From Leptolyngbya sp. PLA1 (GTDB lineage Bacteria; Planctomycetota; Phycisphaerae; Phycisphaerales; UBA1924): DNA of 64,000 bases. The notes beneath the pieces are model-generated. The model was not told the DNA's origin. It did no database searches and worked only from the letters and a program-made list of their open reading frames with translations. Below are positions 35,390 through 43,323 of this stretch, one piece after another. Location of the stretch: contig QWIH01000008.1 in the NCBI GenBank assembly GCA_021405315.1, positions 1 through 64,000 on the forward strand. The letters are read 5' to 3'. A program made the position numbers and the translations under genes. Numbering within the stretch: the first letter of the stretch is position 1; every line of letters begins with the position of its first letter.

Positions 35390-36815
35390 TGTGATGGATG
35401 AACGCCGCGTGGGCTCGGCATCCGAGACGGAAGCAGTCGAGTTCGAACTTTTCGTTGGGCGAGTGGACGCGGTCGTCGTCGAGGCCGAAGCCCATGAAGA
35501 CCGTGTCGAGCCCGAGCTTGTCCTTGAGCATCCCGGCGACGGGGATCGAGCCGCCGGACTTGATGAGCGCGGGGGCCTTGCCCGAGGCGGACTTGAGAGC
35601 CGCGGAGGCGGCACGCATCGCGGGAGAGTCGATGGGCGTGGTGACGCCGAACCCGCCATGGTGATCTGTAAGGTCCCAGCGGCAGCCCGACGGCGTGTGG
35701 TCCTTGCACCACTTGAAGAAGCGCTTCGTGATGTCCGCGGGGTTCTGGTTCGCCACGAGCCGGAACGAAACCTTCGCGGAGGCGTGGGCCGGAATGACCG
35801 TCTTGGCGCCCTCGCCCGTGTAGCCGCCCCAGATGCCGTTGATCTCGGCCGTCGGGCGCCCCCATTCACGCTCGATGGCGGTGAAGCCCTTCTCGCCGAT
35901 GTCGGCGGCGGGCGGCAGCCCGATGGCCTTCAGCGCGGCCTTCTGGTTGAACTTCAGGGCGGCCCAGTTGGCACGCTCCTTCTTCGAGATGGGCACGACC
36001 TTGTCGTAGAACCCGGGAATCGTCACGCGACGGTTCTTGTCGTGGAGCTGGGAGAGAACCCGGGTGAGTTCCGTGATGGGGTTGGGACAGCGGCCTCCCC
36101 ACAGGCCGGAGTGGAGGTCCTGGTTGGATGCGTGCAGGGTCACCTGCGTGTAGGCCAGGCCCCGCACCCCGTAGGTGATCGCCGGCTTGTTGCGGCCCAG
36201 CATGCCCGTGTCGGAGATCAGGCAGACATCGGCGGCGGACAGCAGCTTCTTGTGAGCCAGCACAAACGGCTGAAGGTTGACGGAGCCGGACTCCTCCTCG
36301 CCCTCGATGACAATGGTGTAGGCGGCGCCGCCCGTAGCGTGGCCGGTTGCCTGCTTCCATGCGCGGCAGGCCTCGAGGAAGGTCATGACCTGGCCCTTGT
36401 CGTCCACGGCGCCGCGGGCGACGATGCGCTCCCCTCCGGGCTCTCCGGGAAGTGGGCCCCGGCGGACGGGCTGGAACGGGTCCGAGTGCCAGAGGCTGAC
36501 AGGGTCGACAGGCTGCACGTCGTAATGGCCGTAGAACAGAACGTGGGGGCCCTTGTATGAGCCGGCCGGCTCGATCGAGGCGAGGACGATCGGGTGACCG
36601 GAGCCCTTCCCGTCGGTGACCGTGCCGGTCTCGACGAGTGACGCGGTGAAGCCCAACTCCGTGAGCTGATCGCGGCACCACTCGGCGGCGCGCCGGCAGT
36701 GCCCCGCATAGGCCGGGTCGGTGGAGATGCTCGGGATCTTGAGCCAGTCAACCCAGCGGTCTATGGAGGCTTCGAGGTTGGCGGCGAGGGTGTCGGCGGC
36801 GGCGGAGAATGACAT
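35376..36815 (-). CDS. M20-family metallopeptidase (dipeptidase)
   Basis: Zinc-dependent exopeptidase or amidohydrolase of 479 residues starting at ATG 36815 (GAGG upstream). Metal-ligand and catalytic motifs follow the M20 order: FYGHYDVQPVDP (first His and adjacent Asp), RGAVDDKGQ (bridging Asp), EGEEESGS (catalytic and ligand Glu), SDTGM (Asp) and the terminal FIHHI (His). The central dimerisation domain has LHSGLWGG (DLHSG motif), typical of dipeptidase/carnosinase-like members. It is cytoplasmic, with no signal peptide. It is convergent with the DHDPS-family gene and is followed upstream by a small membrane protein gene. Confidence 0.92.
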   Translation of the reverse strand: MSFSAAADTLAANLEASIDRWVDWLKIPSISTDPAYAGHCRRAAEWCRDQLTELGFTASLVETGTVTDGKGSGHPIVLASIEPAGSYKGPHVLFYGHYDVQPVDPVSLWHSDPFQPVRRGPLPGEPGGERIVARGAVDDKGQVMTFLEACRAWKQATGHATGGAAYTIVIEGEEESGSVNLQPFVLAHKKLLSAADVCLISDTGMLGRNKPAITYGVRGLAYTQVTLHASNQDLHSGLWGGRCPNPITELTRVLSQLHDKNRRVTIPGFYDKVVPISKKERANWAALKFNQKAALKAIGLPPAADIGEKGFTAIEREWGRPTAEINGIWGGYTGEGAKTVIPAHASAKVSFRLVANQNPADITKRFFKWCKDHTPSGCRWDLTDHHGGFGVTTPIDSPAMRAASAALKSASGKAPALIKSGGSIPVAGMLKDKLGLDTVFMGFGLDDDRVHSPNEKFELDCFRLGCRAHAAFIHHITSA

Positions 36816-36841
36816 CGGTGCCTCGTGGGGTTGTGGTCAGG

Positions 36842-37165
36842 TCAGTTGCGGGGGCGGGTCGCGAGTTCGTCTGTGGCGCGCGCGTACGCGGACATGGCGG
36901 CGGACTGGACCGCGGGGTCCCGGGCGGCCCGCATGGCGGCTTCGCGCTTCGCGACCTCCGCCTGCAGCGACGGGAGATCCAACGCCTTGAGCATCGCGAG
37001 GTCTTCGCGATCGGCGATTGCCTCGGGCGGAAGGTTCGAGTCGTCGAGGACGACCGGACCCTTGAAGAACTGGGGCAGTTGCCATGCCAGCAGGCCCAGG
37101 GCCGCGGCTCCGATGACGCACGCCACAATGATCTTGACCTTGCGGACCTGAGCTTCGGAAGACAT
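36842..37165 (-). CDS. Small single-pass membrane protein of unknown function
   Basis: 107 residues starting at ATG 37165 with an AGGGAG ribosome site. A short basic N-terminus (MSSEAQVRKVK) precedes one hydrophobic helix (IIVACVIGAAALGLLAWQL, residues 12-30). The rest is a charged helical tail (REDLAMLKALDLPSLQAEVAKREAAMRAARD) that may form a coiled coil. It lies 26 bp upstream of the M20 peptidase on the same strand and is divergent from the dehydratase gene across 52 bp. No family recognised. Confidence 0.7.
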   Translation of the reverse strand: MSSEAQVRKVKIIVACVIGAAALGLLAWQLPQFFKGPVVLDDSNLPPEAIADREDLAMLKALDLPSLQAEVAKREAAMRAARDPAVQSAAMSAYARATDELATRPRN

Positions 37166-37217
37166 GCATCTGACTCCCTGAGGGGGCGAGGGACACAGTA
37201 GGAAGAGGAACGAGCGG

Positions 37218-37655
37218 ATGCGCCGTCACCTACAGTCCGTCGTGCATTTCAACCTTGTTGATCGCGTGCTGGAACTGACCCCCGAGCGGGTTGTAACCCT
37301 CAAGCAGGTCTCGAGTGCCGAGGAGTACCTCCAGGATCACTTCCCGACCTTCCCCGTGCTTCCGGGCGTCATGATGCTTGAGGCCATGGTGCAGGCCGGG
37401 CGACGGCTGGCGCACGAGGCCGGGCACGGCGATCGGCTGGTACTCGGGGGCGTGCGGGCGCTCAAGTACGGCCGGTTCGTGAGGCCGGGGGGGGCGTTGA
37501 GGGTGGAGGTCACGCTGGCCGGGGTGGGGGGGGCGGGTCTGGACATGGAAGGGCAGGCGGTGCTGCTGGAGCCTCAGCCGGGGGGGGGCTGGGAGGACCG
37601 TGGGGTGGCGGTGTCGGGCCGGTTCGTGCTGCGGGGAGTTCGGGTGGCGCTATGA
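37218..37655 (+). CDS. FabZ-like 3-hydroxyacyl-[acyl-carrier-protein] dehydratase
   Basis: HotDog-fold dehydratase of 145 residues. The catalytic region DHFPTFPVLPGVMMLEAMVQAG places the active-site pair at H41 and E55, as in FabZ (HFPxxPVxPGVLxxEAxAQ). The ATG at 37218 has an AGGAAGAGGAACG upstream sequence. It is the first of three genes (dehydratase, acyl carrier protein, dehydratase) in the same direction with 69- and 17-bp gaps, which suggests a small fatty-acid or lipid-modification cluster separate from the main fab genes. Whether it is the housekeeping FabZ cannot be told from sequence. Confidence 0.85.
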   Translation: MRRHLQSVVHFNLVDRVLELTPERVVTLKQVSSAEEYLQDHFPTFPVLPGVMMLEAMVQAGRRLAHEAGHGDRLVLGGVRALKYGRFVRPGGALRVEVTLAGVGGAGLDMEGQAVLLEPQPGGGWEDRGVAVSGRFVLRGVRVAL

Positions 37656-37724
37656 TCACCCTTCGCCGCTATGCGGGCTCGCATCGGGTGCGGGCGGCAC
37701 GGCGGGTGCGAGGAATGTGACCCG

Positions 37725-38111
37725 ATGACGCGTGAAGAGATCTTTGGGAAGGTGCGCACGATCCTGGTGGACGCGTTGGCCGTGGATGAGGACGAGGTCA
37801 CGCTCGACTCGGTGCTGACGAAGGATCTCGGGGCCGAGTCGATCGACTTCCTCGACATTGTGTTCAAGCTCGAGCAGGCCTTCGGGATCAAGATCCCGCA
37901 GGGTGACCTGTTCCCCGACAACGTCGCCCAGGACCCCGAGTACGTGAAGGACGGTAAGGTCACCCCCAAGGGCGTCGCCACACTCAAGGCGCGGATGCCC
38001 CACGTGGACTTCGCGGGCTGGGAGTCCAACCCTGAGATCGGGAAAGTGGCGGAACTGTTCACGGTGCGTTCGCTGGTGTCCTTCGTCGAGGCCAAGGTCG
38101 CGGCGAAGTAA
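37725..38111 (+). CDS. Acyl carrier protein, long variant
   Basis: 128 residues from ATG 37725 (GAGGAA upstream); an in-frame ATG at 37671 would add 18 Arg/Cys-rich residues and is less likely. The phosphopantetheine site is GAES39IDFLDIVFKLEQAFGI, with E-S-I instead of the usual D-S-L. Between the third and fourth helices there is an insertion of about 35-40 residues (GDLFPDNVAQDPEYVKDG...LKARMPHVDF), so the protein is half again as long as a standard ~78-residue ACP. It sits between two HotDog dehydratase genes, which are its likely partners. Confidence 0.88.
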   Translation: MTREEIFGKVRTILVDALAVDEDEVTLDSVLTKDLGAESIDFLDIVFKLEQAFGIKIPQGDLFPDNVAQDPEYVKDGKVTPKGVATLKARMPHVDFAGWESNPEIGKVAELFTVRSLVSFVEAKVAAK

Positions 38112-38128
38112 GCCGGGTCGGGGCACGC

Positions 38129-38638
38129 ATGCGCTGGATGTGGATCGACAGGATCGTGCTGCTCGAGCCCGCGAAGAGGCTCGTTGCCGTCAAGAATGTC
38201 TCGATGGCCGAGGAGCACCTGCACGATCACTTCGCGGCCGGCCCCGGCCAGCCGGCCCAGCCCATCATGCCCGCCTCGCTGATGGTGGAGGGCATGGCGC
38301 AGACCGCGGGGATTCTGGTCGGGCACGCCGAGGGCTTCCGCGAGAAGGTGATCCTGGCCAAGGTCAGCCGCGCGGAGTTCACCGAGGACGTGCCCCCGGG
38401 GTACACCATCCGGTATGACGCGCGGGTAGAGCAGATGGGCCCGAGCGGAGCCTCGACATCCGGAACGGTGGAACGCATCGACCCCGCGACCGGAGCCGCA
38501 ACCCTGATCGGAAGGATCGACCTCATGTTCAGCCACCTGGATCAGAACATGTCGGGCGAGAAGTTCCCCGAAGAAAACTTCGTATTCGGCGAGGGGTTCC
38601 GCACGCTGCTCCGCCAGAGCGGCGTGGCGATCGGCTGA
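38129..38638 (+). CDS. Second FabZ/FabA-like hydroxyacyl-ACP dehydratase
   Basis: 169 residues starting at ATG 38129; MWIDRI at residue 4 is an alternative start. The HotDog catalytic region is HDHFAAGPGQPAQPIMPASLMVEGMAQTAG, with H34 and E54 as the likely catalytic pair. The usual PGV of FabZ is replaced by PAS and the loop before it is longer. The C-terminal part carries FSHLDQNMSGEKFPEENFVF, absent from standard FabZ. It is co-directional with the ACP and first dehydratase; the three probably act together on one carrier-bound substrate. Confidence 0.85.
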   Translation: MRWMWIDRIVLLEPAKRLVAVKNVSMAEEHLHDHFAAGPGQPAQPIMPASLMVEGMAQTAGILVGHAEGFREKVILAKVSRAEFTEDVPPGYTIRYDARVEQMGPSGASTSGTVERIDPATGAATLIGRIDLMFSHLDQNMSGEKFPEENFVFGEGFRTLLRQSGVAIG

Positions 38639-38643
38639 GAGCG

Positions 38644-39120
38644 CTAGCAAGGTATGGGGTTGTGCAACTGGCCGCATTCGGGGCACCGGGGTGGAGTGCT
38701 TCCAGGAGGGTGGCTTGCGAGGTTGTAGCCGCACGCGAGGCAGGGCGTGGCGGGTGCGCGGGGCAGGGCCGACAGACGGCCCTGCACGAAGGCGGCCCAC
38801 ATGGCCGCGGCCAGCGTCGGGAGCCAGAGTGGGAGAGCGATGCCCCGGGTGACCGAGTCGTCGAACCTATAGGGACGCCAGGCCAGGCTTATGGAATCTG
38901 ACCAAGCTTGACCGGTGTCGAGCCGCGCATAGCCGTAGACCGGTGAGGGGGTGCGCTGCGACCCGAGTCGGAGCGTGCCCTGCGAGAGGGAGGCGGAGAG
39001 CCCCCCCTCGAAGGAAAGAGTCACCGTCCGGGTGGTTGAGGCCCCGAGCAGGGTGAGCATGAGGAGTGCGAGCAGGCACGCGCGGCGGCGGCGTGCCACG
39101 AGAAGCGATGGGGCGTGCAT
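38644..39120 (-). CDS. Membrane protein with C-terminal zinc-ribbon knuckle
   Basis: 158 residues starting at ATG 39120. There is a hydrophobic segment after a basic start (RRRRACLLALLMLTLLGAS, about 10-28), a central polar domain with SISLAWRPYRF, a second hydrophobic segment (IALPLWLPTLAAAMWAAFV, ~94-112), and a terminal zinc-knuckle, CLACGYNLASHPPGSTPPRCPECG (two CxxC pairs). This combination of membrane protein and CxxCGYxL...CPECG end is frequent in planctomycete genomes. Function unknown. It is convergent with the second dehydratase, 5 bp away. Confidence 0.78.
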   Translation of the reverse strand: MHAPSLLVARRRRACLLALLMLTLLGASTTRTVTLSFEGGLSASLSQGTLRLGSQRTPSPVYGYARLDTGQAWSDSISLAWRPYRFDDSVTRGIALPLWLPTLAAAMWAAFVQGRLSALPRAPATPCLACGYNLASHPPGSTPPRCPECGQLHNPIPC

Positions 39121-39228
39121 GGAGCCCTCCCGGCGTCGGCATGAACATCGGGAGGATCCCCGGAGGGCCTCGAAGGGATAACCGCGCTGAGGGCGTGGTC
39201 AGCACGGGATCCGCGGATACCGTGGCAC

Positions 39229-40401
39229 ATGGGCGAGCCGGTTGAATCAGGCGAGGTGGCGCTGGCGGGCGGGCTGGTGCTCCCCGGTGGGAAGATCGAT
39301 GCCGACGCGATCCGGCGTGCGGTCGAGAGCGCGCGCGAGCAGGGCCTGGAGGACGAAGAGGACGTACGGACGGTCCGGTTCTTCATCAAGCGTGACCTGG
39401 ACAAGAGGCTGGACCGCTACCTCGTGGATCGGATCGCATTCCTCAGCCGCACCCAGTTGCAGCGGCTGATCGATGAGGGCGGGGTGACCGTGAACGGGCG
39501 GCGGCCCAAGGCCTCCACGCGCATCGGCGCCGGCGACGAGGTGGAAGTGGTCGTTCCCGTGCCTCCCGAGCCCAACATCCAGCCGGAAGCGATTCCGCTG
39601 GAGGTGATGTACGAGGACGAGGACCTGATCGTGGTGAACAAGTCGGCGGACATCATCGTGCACCCGGCGCGAAGCCATCTGAAGGGGACGATGCTGAGCG
39701 CGCTGACCTACCACTTCCGGTCCTTGGGGCGCGGGGGGCTGTCGGAAGTGGGCAAGGACCTCGCCAGGCCCGGGGTGGTGCACAGGCTGGACAGGCACAC
39801 GAGCGGGTGCATCGTCTTCGCGAAGCGGGAGGAAGCACACTGGAAGCTGGGACAGCAGTTCGAGCACCGAAAGGTCGACAAGCGGTACCTCGCGGTTGTG
39901 CACGGGAAGGTGGAGCCGCTCGTGCAGGTGCTCGACGAGCCAATGGGGCCTCACCCGTCGCGGGAGAAGGGGTATCGCGAAAAGCAGGTCGTGCGCCACG
40001 ATGAACTGGGCAAGCCCGCGGTGACAATCGTGCGCGTACGCGAGCGCTACGAGGTGAAGGGTGCCTGGTACTCGCTCGTGGAGTTGGAGTTGAAGACCGG
40101 GCGAACCCATCAGATCCGAGTCCACCTGTCCTACCACGGGTGGCCGATCGTCGGGGACGACATGTACGGCGGACGGGTGTACGAGGACGGCACGGGTGCA
40201 GTCCTGATCGCCAAGCAGGCGCTCCATGCGTGCGTGCTGGGATTCCATCACCCGATGAAGGGGGAACCGATGGTCTTTACGGCGCCCGTGCGGGGCGAGA
40301 TGGGGGCGCTGATCGCCGACCTCCGTTCGAGGAGCGGCGGGGGCGAGCGCTGCGAGGCCCCGGGGGCCACGGTGGACCTGAGGGCCGCGGTGGGCGCGTA
40401 A
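39229..40401 (+). CDS. rluD: 23S rRNA pseudouridine synthase, RluD/RluA family
   Basis: 390 residues. An S4 RNA-binding domain (DKRLDRYLVDRIAFLSRTQLQRLIDEGGVTVNG, about 55-90) precedes the RluA catalytic domain: YEDEDLIVVNKSADIIVHPA, the catalytic motif VVHRLDRHTSGCIVFAK (HRLDxxTSG), KRYLAVVHG and GRTHQIRVHLSYHGWPIVGDDMYG. About 50 residues precede the S4 domain (GGLVLPGGKIDADAIRRAVESA), longer than usual. RluD normally modifies helix 69 of 23S rRNA; the exact target is inferred from the family. TACCGT lies five bases before the ATG. Confidence 0.94.
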   Translation: MGEPVESGEVALAGGLVLPGGKIDADAIRRAVESAREQGLEDEEDVRTVRFFIKRDLDKRLDRYLVDRIAFLSRTQLQRLIDEGGVTVNGRRPKASTRIGAGDEVEVVVPVPPEPNIQPEAIPLEVMYEDEDLIVVNKSADIIVHPARSHLKGTMLSALTYHFRSLGRGGLSEVGKDLARPGVVHRLDRHTSGCIVFAKREEAHWKLGQQFEHRKVDKRYLAVVHGKVEPLVQVLDEPMGPHPSREKGYREKQVVRHDELGKPAVTIVRVRERYEVKGAWYSLVELELKTGRTHQIRVHLSYHGWPIVGDDMYGGRVYEDGTGAVLIAKQALHACVLGFHHPMKGEPMVFTAPVRGEMGALIADLRSRSGGGERCEAPGATVDLRAAVGA

Positions 40402-40404
40402 GGA

Positions 40405-40440
40405 CGCGGTGAGCCCCACCGTGAAATGGGGCACACCGCG
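40405..40440. terminator. Large inverted repeat between convergent genes
   Basis: CGCGGTG-A-GCCCCA, 8-nt loop, TGGGGC-A-CACCGCG: 7 plus 6 paired bases with one A-A mismatch (40405-40440), between the rluD stop (40401) and the convergent repeat-protein stop (40465). There is no T run, so it is a probable bidirectional 3'-end hairpin and not a classical terminator. Confidence 0.6.
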
Positions 40441-40464
40441 TGAACAAGAGGTCTTTGGTCAAGG

Positions 40465-41217
40465 TCAGCGCGGATCGCGCGGGGAATCGGGCGCTCGGTT
40501 CTCATCACCCTCGGGGCCTCGATCTGGGCGAGCCGGCCCGCGACCGTCCGGTCCCCGTCGACCGCCATGAGGACCGGCGTCGTTGCGGGGGCCGTCGTTG
40601 CGTTCACCGGGGGGGCCCTGGAAGCCTGGTCCCTGCTGGGGGCCACGGCGGTGCTGCATGCCGGGGGGGCCCTGGAAGTCGGGGCCATTCTGGGGGCCAC
40701 GGCGGTGCTGCATGCCGGGGGGGCCTTGGAAGTCGGGGCCGCGCTGGGGGCCGCGGCGGTGCTGCATGCCGGGGGGGCCCTGGAAGTCGGGGCCGCGCTG
40801 GGGTCCGCGGCGGTTCATTGCATGGGGGCCTTGGGTGCCGGGGCGACGCTCGGACCGGAAGCCGCCTCGGCGGTCGTCATCGCGCTTGTCGTCACGGCGA
40901 GCCTCGCGGCGGTCGTCATCGCGCTTGTCGTCACGGCGAGCCTCGTGGCGGTCGTCATCGCGACTGTCGTCACGGCGAGCCTCTCGGCGGTCGTCGTCGC
41001 GCTTGTCGGCCCGGCGAGCCTCGCGGCGGTCGTCATCGCGATTGTCGGCCCGGCGAGCCTCGCGGCGGTCGTCATCGCGATTGTCGGCCCGGCGATCGCT
41101 TTCGCTCTTCTTGGTGGGCGGGCTCCAATATCCGGGCTGCGCGAGCGCTGGAGAGAGCCCCGCCGCGAGAACAAGCGCCGCGATGGCTGTAGCGGAACGG
41201 GTGAATCGTGGGAACAT
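40465..41217 (-). CDS. Secreted tandem-repeat protein: charged 13-mer repeats plus collagen-like 18-mer repeats
   Basis: 250 residues starting at ATG 41217 with an AGGAG site. Signal peptide MFPRFTRSATAIAALVLAAGLSPALA, with cleavage expected before QPGYW. Residues 44-117 are 5.7 copies of a 13-residue unit (ADNRDDDRREARR) made almost only of Asp, Arg and Glu. Residues 138-205 are 3.7 copies of an 18-residue unit (GPQRGPDFQGPPGMQHRR). The end is Gly/Pro/Arg/Asp-rich. No catalytic domain. A polyampholyte of this kind would be disordered and could act as a matrix, polyanion- or mineral-binding protein; this is speculation. The strong period-3 structure leaves an equally long open frame on the opposite strand, which I regard as a shadow. 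Confidence 0.75.
   Translation of the reverse strand: MFPRFTRSATAIAALVLAAGLSPALAQPGYWSPPTKKSESDRRADNRDDDRREARRADNRDDDRREARRADKRDDDRREARRDDSRDDDRHEARRDDKRDDDRREARRDDKRDDDRRGGFRSERRPGTQGPHAMNRRGPQRGPDFQGPPGMQHRRGPQRGPDFQGPPGMQHRRGPQNGPDFQGPPGMQHRRGPQQGPGFQGPPGERNDGPRNDAGPHGGRRGPDGRGPARPDRGPEGDENRAPDSPRDPR
40603..40806. repeat. 54-bp tandem repeat, ~3.7 copies
   Basis: In-frame minisatellite encoding the 18-residue GPQ-GPDFQGPPGMQHRR unit of the secreted repeat protein. Copies are nearly identical at DNA level, suggesting recent expansion or homogenisation. Confidence 0.9.
40867..41088. repeat. 39-bp tandem repeat, ~5.7 copies
   Basis: In-frame minisatellite encoding the 13-residue Asp/Arg-rich unit of the secreted repeat protein. 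Unit-to-unit changes are mostly single substitutions (N/K/S at position 3, A/D at position 1). Confidence 0.9.
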
Positions 41218-41304
41218 GGATGAACTCCTGGCGTGCGAGCGATACCCCCTCGCAGCACAGGCAGAACGCGAGCAGAGGGCGGCATATTGCGGGGCCGGGA
41301 GCGG

Positions 41305-41985
41305 TTATCTGGCGGCGGCGAGGTAGAGATACCAGCCGAGACCCACGGTGAACAGCAGGCAGCCGTAGAGCGAGTGCTCGATGGAGACCAGGAGAATGGA
41401 GCGGTGCTTGTGGTAGGTGTGGGCGAAGATGAGCCCGCCCGCGAGTGTGAGGAAGAGGGCGACGGCGTTGAGGAAGATGATGTGCGCGAACGAGAAGGCG
41501 GCGGCGGACGCCCAGATCATGGCGTTCGGCGAGGGGAAGAGGTTGCGGTATCGGTGGAAGATGAACGCGCGGTAGATGATGTTCTGCGCGTAGACGGACA
41601 GGACGGGGTAGAGGACCATGACGGCGGCCCAGACCAGGGGCTTCTCGCGAGGGAACGCGAGCCAGAGGTGGGGCGCGAGGAACTTGATGAGCAGCGAGAG
41701 GACGACGACACCCACGGCCCAGAGCGAGAGGACGCCGGGGAGGCCCGCGCGGAGCGAGGCCGTGTTCCACAGCCGAGAACGGTCGAACGAGCGGTCGAAG
41801 AGGAGCAAGAGCGAGCAGATGACCGTCGCGGAGTAGAGGAGAACGAAGAAGGGGATGCGCGGAGGGCCGAAGGCGATGATGGCGGGAATGGCGAAGAAGA
41901 GCAGGGAGTATTCCAGCCCGAGGTAGCTCCGGTCGGAGGCGCTCAGGGGGATCGGGGCGGGGATGGGTGCCTGCGGGGGCTCCAC
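41305..41985 (-). CDS. CPBP-type (Abi/CAAX protease-like) membrane protein lacking the catalytic Glu pair
   Basis: 226 residues starting at GTG 41985. About six to seven hydrophobic segments. The CPBP/Rce1 layout is recognisable: motif 1 should be EExxxR but reads Q134-N-I-I-Y-R139; motif 2 is FSFAH168; motif 3 is the IEH204SLYG region. Losing both glutamates of motif 1 predicts loss of, or a change in, protease activity. Members of the family process or protect against peptides, or have unknown roles. It is divergent from the thiolase gene across ~96 bp and lies upstream of the repeat-protein gene on the same strand. Confidence 0.75.
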   Translation of the reverse strand: MEPPQAPIPAPIPLSASDRSYLGLEYSLLFFAIPAIIAFGPPRIPFFVLLYSATVICSLLLLFDRSFDRSRLWNTASLRAGLPGVLSLWAVGVVVLSLLIKFLAPHLWLAFPREKPLVWAAVMVLYPVLSVYAQNIIYRAFIFHRYRNLFPSPNAMIWASAAAFSFAHIIFLNAVALFLTLAGGLIFAHTYHKHRSILLVSIEHSLYGCLLFTVGLGWYLYLAAAR

Positions 41986-42081
41986 GCGGGATTGTTGGGA
42001 GTCGGGAGGGGGCGTTTTTGCCCCGGCCCCAACCTAGAATACCTGCCCGGCGCGGAAGGCGCCCAGAAGGAGTATTGAGGC

Positions 42082-43266
42082 ATGACGACCGCGACCACCC
42101 CCGTGATCCTCTCGGCGAAGCGAACCCCGATCGGGAGGTTCCTGGGCGGGCTCTCGAAGGTTCCCTCTCCGGTGCTCGGCTCGTACGCGATCGGCGCGGT
42201 GCTGAACGAAGTGCCCATCGTGAAGGGAGCGGTTGACGAGGTCATCATGGGCTGCGTGCTCCAGGCAGGTGTGGGGCAGAACCCCGCCCGGCAGGCCGCC
42301 CTCAAGGCCGGGCTCCCGGACACCATGTCCGCGCAGACCGTGAACAAGGTCTGCGGCAGCGGACTTCAGGCGGTGATGCTGGCGGCCCAGTCGATCAAGG
42401 CCGGCGACAACAAGGTGGTCCTCGCCGGCGGCTTTGAGAACATGACGGGCGCCCCGCACCTCGCCAAGGTGCGGGAGGGCGTGAAGTTCGGCCCCGCCGC
42501 CATGGAAGACCACATGGCCTGGGACGGCCTCCGCTGTGCCTTCGAGGGGTGGGCGATGACCATGGGCGCGGACCACATCGCGAAAAAGCACGAGATCAGC
42601 AGGGGCGAGCAGGACAGGTTCAGCGTCCAGAGCCACCAGCGGGCGGCAGACGCCGCGAAGCAGGGGTGGTTCAAGGCCGAGACCGCGGTGCTGACCGGCG
42701 AGCAGTGCATGGACAAGAAGTCGCCCGGTGTGGCCGCGGACGAGGGGGTGCGAGCCGAGACCACGCTGGAGTCGGTCTCCAAGCTGCGGGCCCTGCCCGG
42801 GCACGAGACGATCACCGCGGCGAACGCATCGCAGATCTCCGACGGGGCGGCGGCGCTGTGCGTCGCGAGCCTGGCCAAGGCCGAGGAACTGGGCGTCAAG
42901 CCCATCGCGAAGATCGTGTCGTATCACACCAGCGGCATCGCGCCCAAGGAGATCTTCGCGGCGCCCATCGAAGGCGTGAAGGGCGCGTTGGCCAAGGCGG
43001 GGCTCGCGGTGAAGGACATTGACCTCTTCGAGATCAACGAGGCGTTCGCGGCCCAGGTGCTCTGCAACATCAAGGCGCTCGGGATCGACGAGGCCCGCCT
43101 GAACATCTGCGGCGGGGGCATCGCGCTGGGGCACCCGATCGGGGCTTCAGGGGCGAGGATTCTCACCACCCTGATCCACCAGTTGCGCCGCACGGGCGGA
43201 AAGCGCGGCGTCGCGGCTCTGTGCCTCGGCGGCGGGAACAGTGTCGCGATGGTCGTCGAGGTGTAA
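42082..43266 (+). CDS. Acetyl-CoA C-acetyltransferase (thiolase)
   Basis: Condenses two acetyl-CoA or cleaves 3-ketoacyl-CoA. 394 residues starting at ATG 42082 with AAGGAG upstream. Family signatures: nucleophile region NKVCGSGLQAVMLAAQ (active-site Cys near residue 91), NEAFAAQ, GGGIALGHPIGASGARIL (catalytic His) and CLGGGNSVAM (second catalytic Cys). Length and motifs match biosynthetic thiolases (PhaA/AtoB type). No beta-oxidation or PHB genes flank it, so its pathway cannot be fixed from context. Confidence 0.95.
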   Translation: MTTATTPVILSAKRTPIGRFLGGLSKVPSPVLGSYAIGAVLNEVPIVKGAVDEVIMGCVLQAGVGQNPARQAALKAGLPDTMSAQTVNKVCGSGLQAVMLAAQSIKAGDNKVVLAGGFENMTGAPHLAKVREGVKFGPAAMEDHMAWDGLRCAFEGWAMTMGADHIAKKHEISRGEQDRFSVQSHQRAADAAKQGWFKAETAVLTGEQCMDKKSPGVAADEGVRAETTLESVSKLRALPGHETITAANASQISDGAAALCVASLAKAEELGVKPIAKIVSYHTSGIAPKEIFAAPIEGVKGALAKAGLAVKDIDLFEINEAFAAQVLCNIKALGIDEARLNICGGGIALGHPIGASGARILTTLIHQLRRTGGKRGVAALCLGGGNSVAMVVEV

Positions 43267-43323
43267 GACGAGGCCGCGGGGCCGTCGCTCAGCACCACGA
43301 AATCGCCCGGGCGAGTCACGCCC

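Noticed and set aside
40603-41088. CRISPR-like array
   Set aside because: The repeats are contiguous, in frame and without unique spacers; they are protein-coding minisatellites. No CRISPR array or cas gene is seen anywhere in the window.
40567-41223. Plus-strand frame of Ala/Val/Gly repeats opposite the secreted repeat protein
   Set aside because: Mirror of the minisatellites; the minus-strand reading has a signal peptide, a ribosome site and a sensible start, this one does not.
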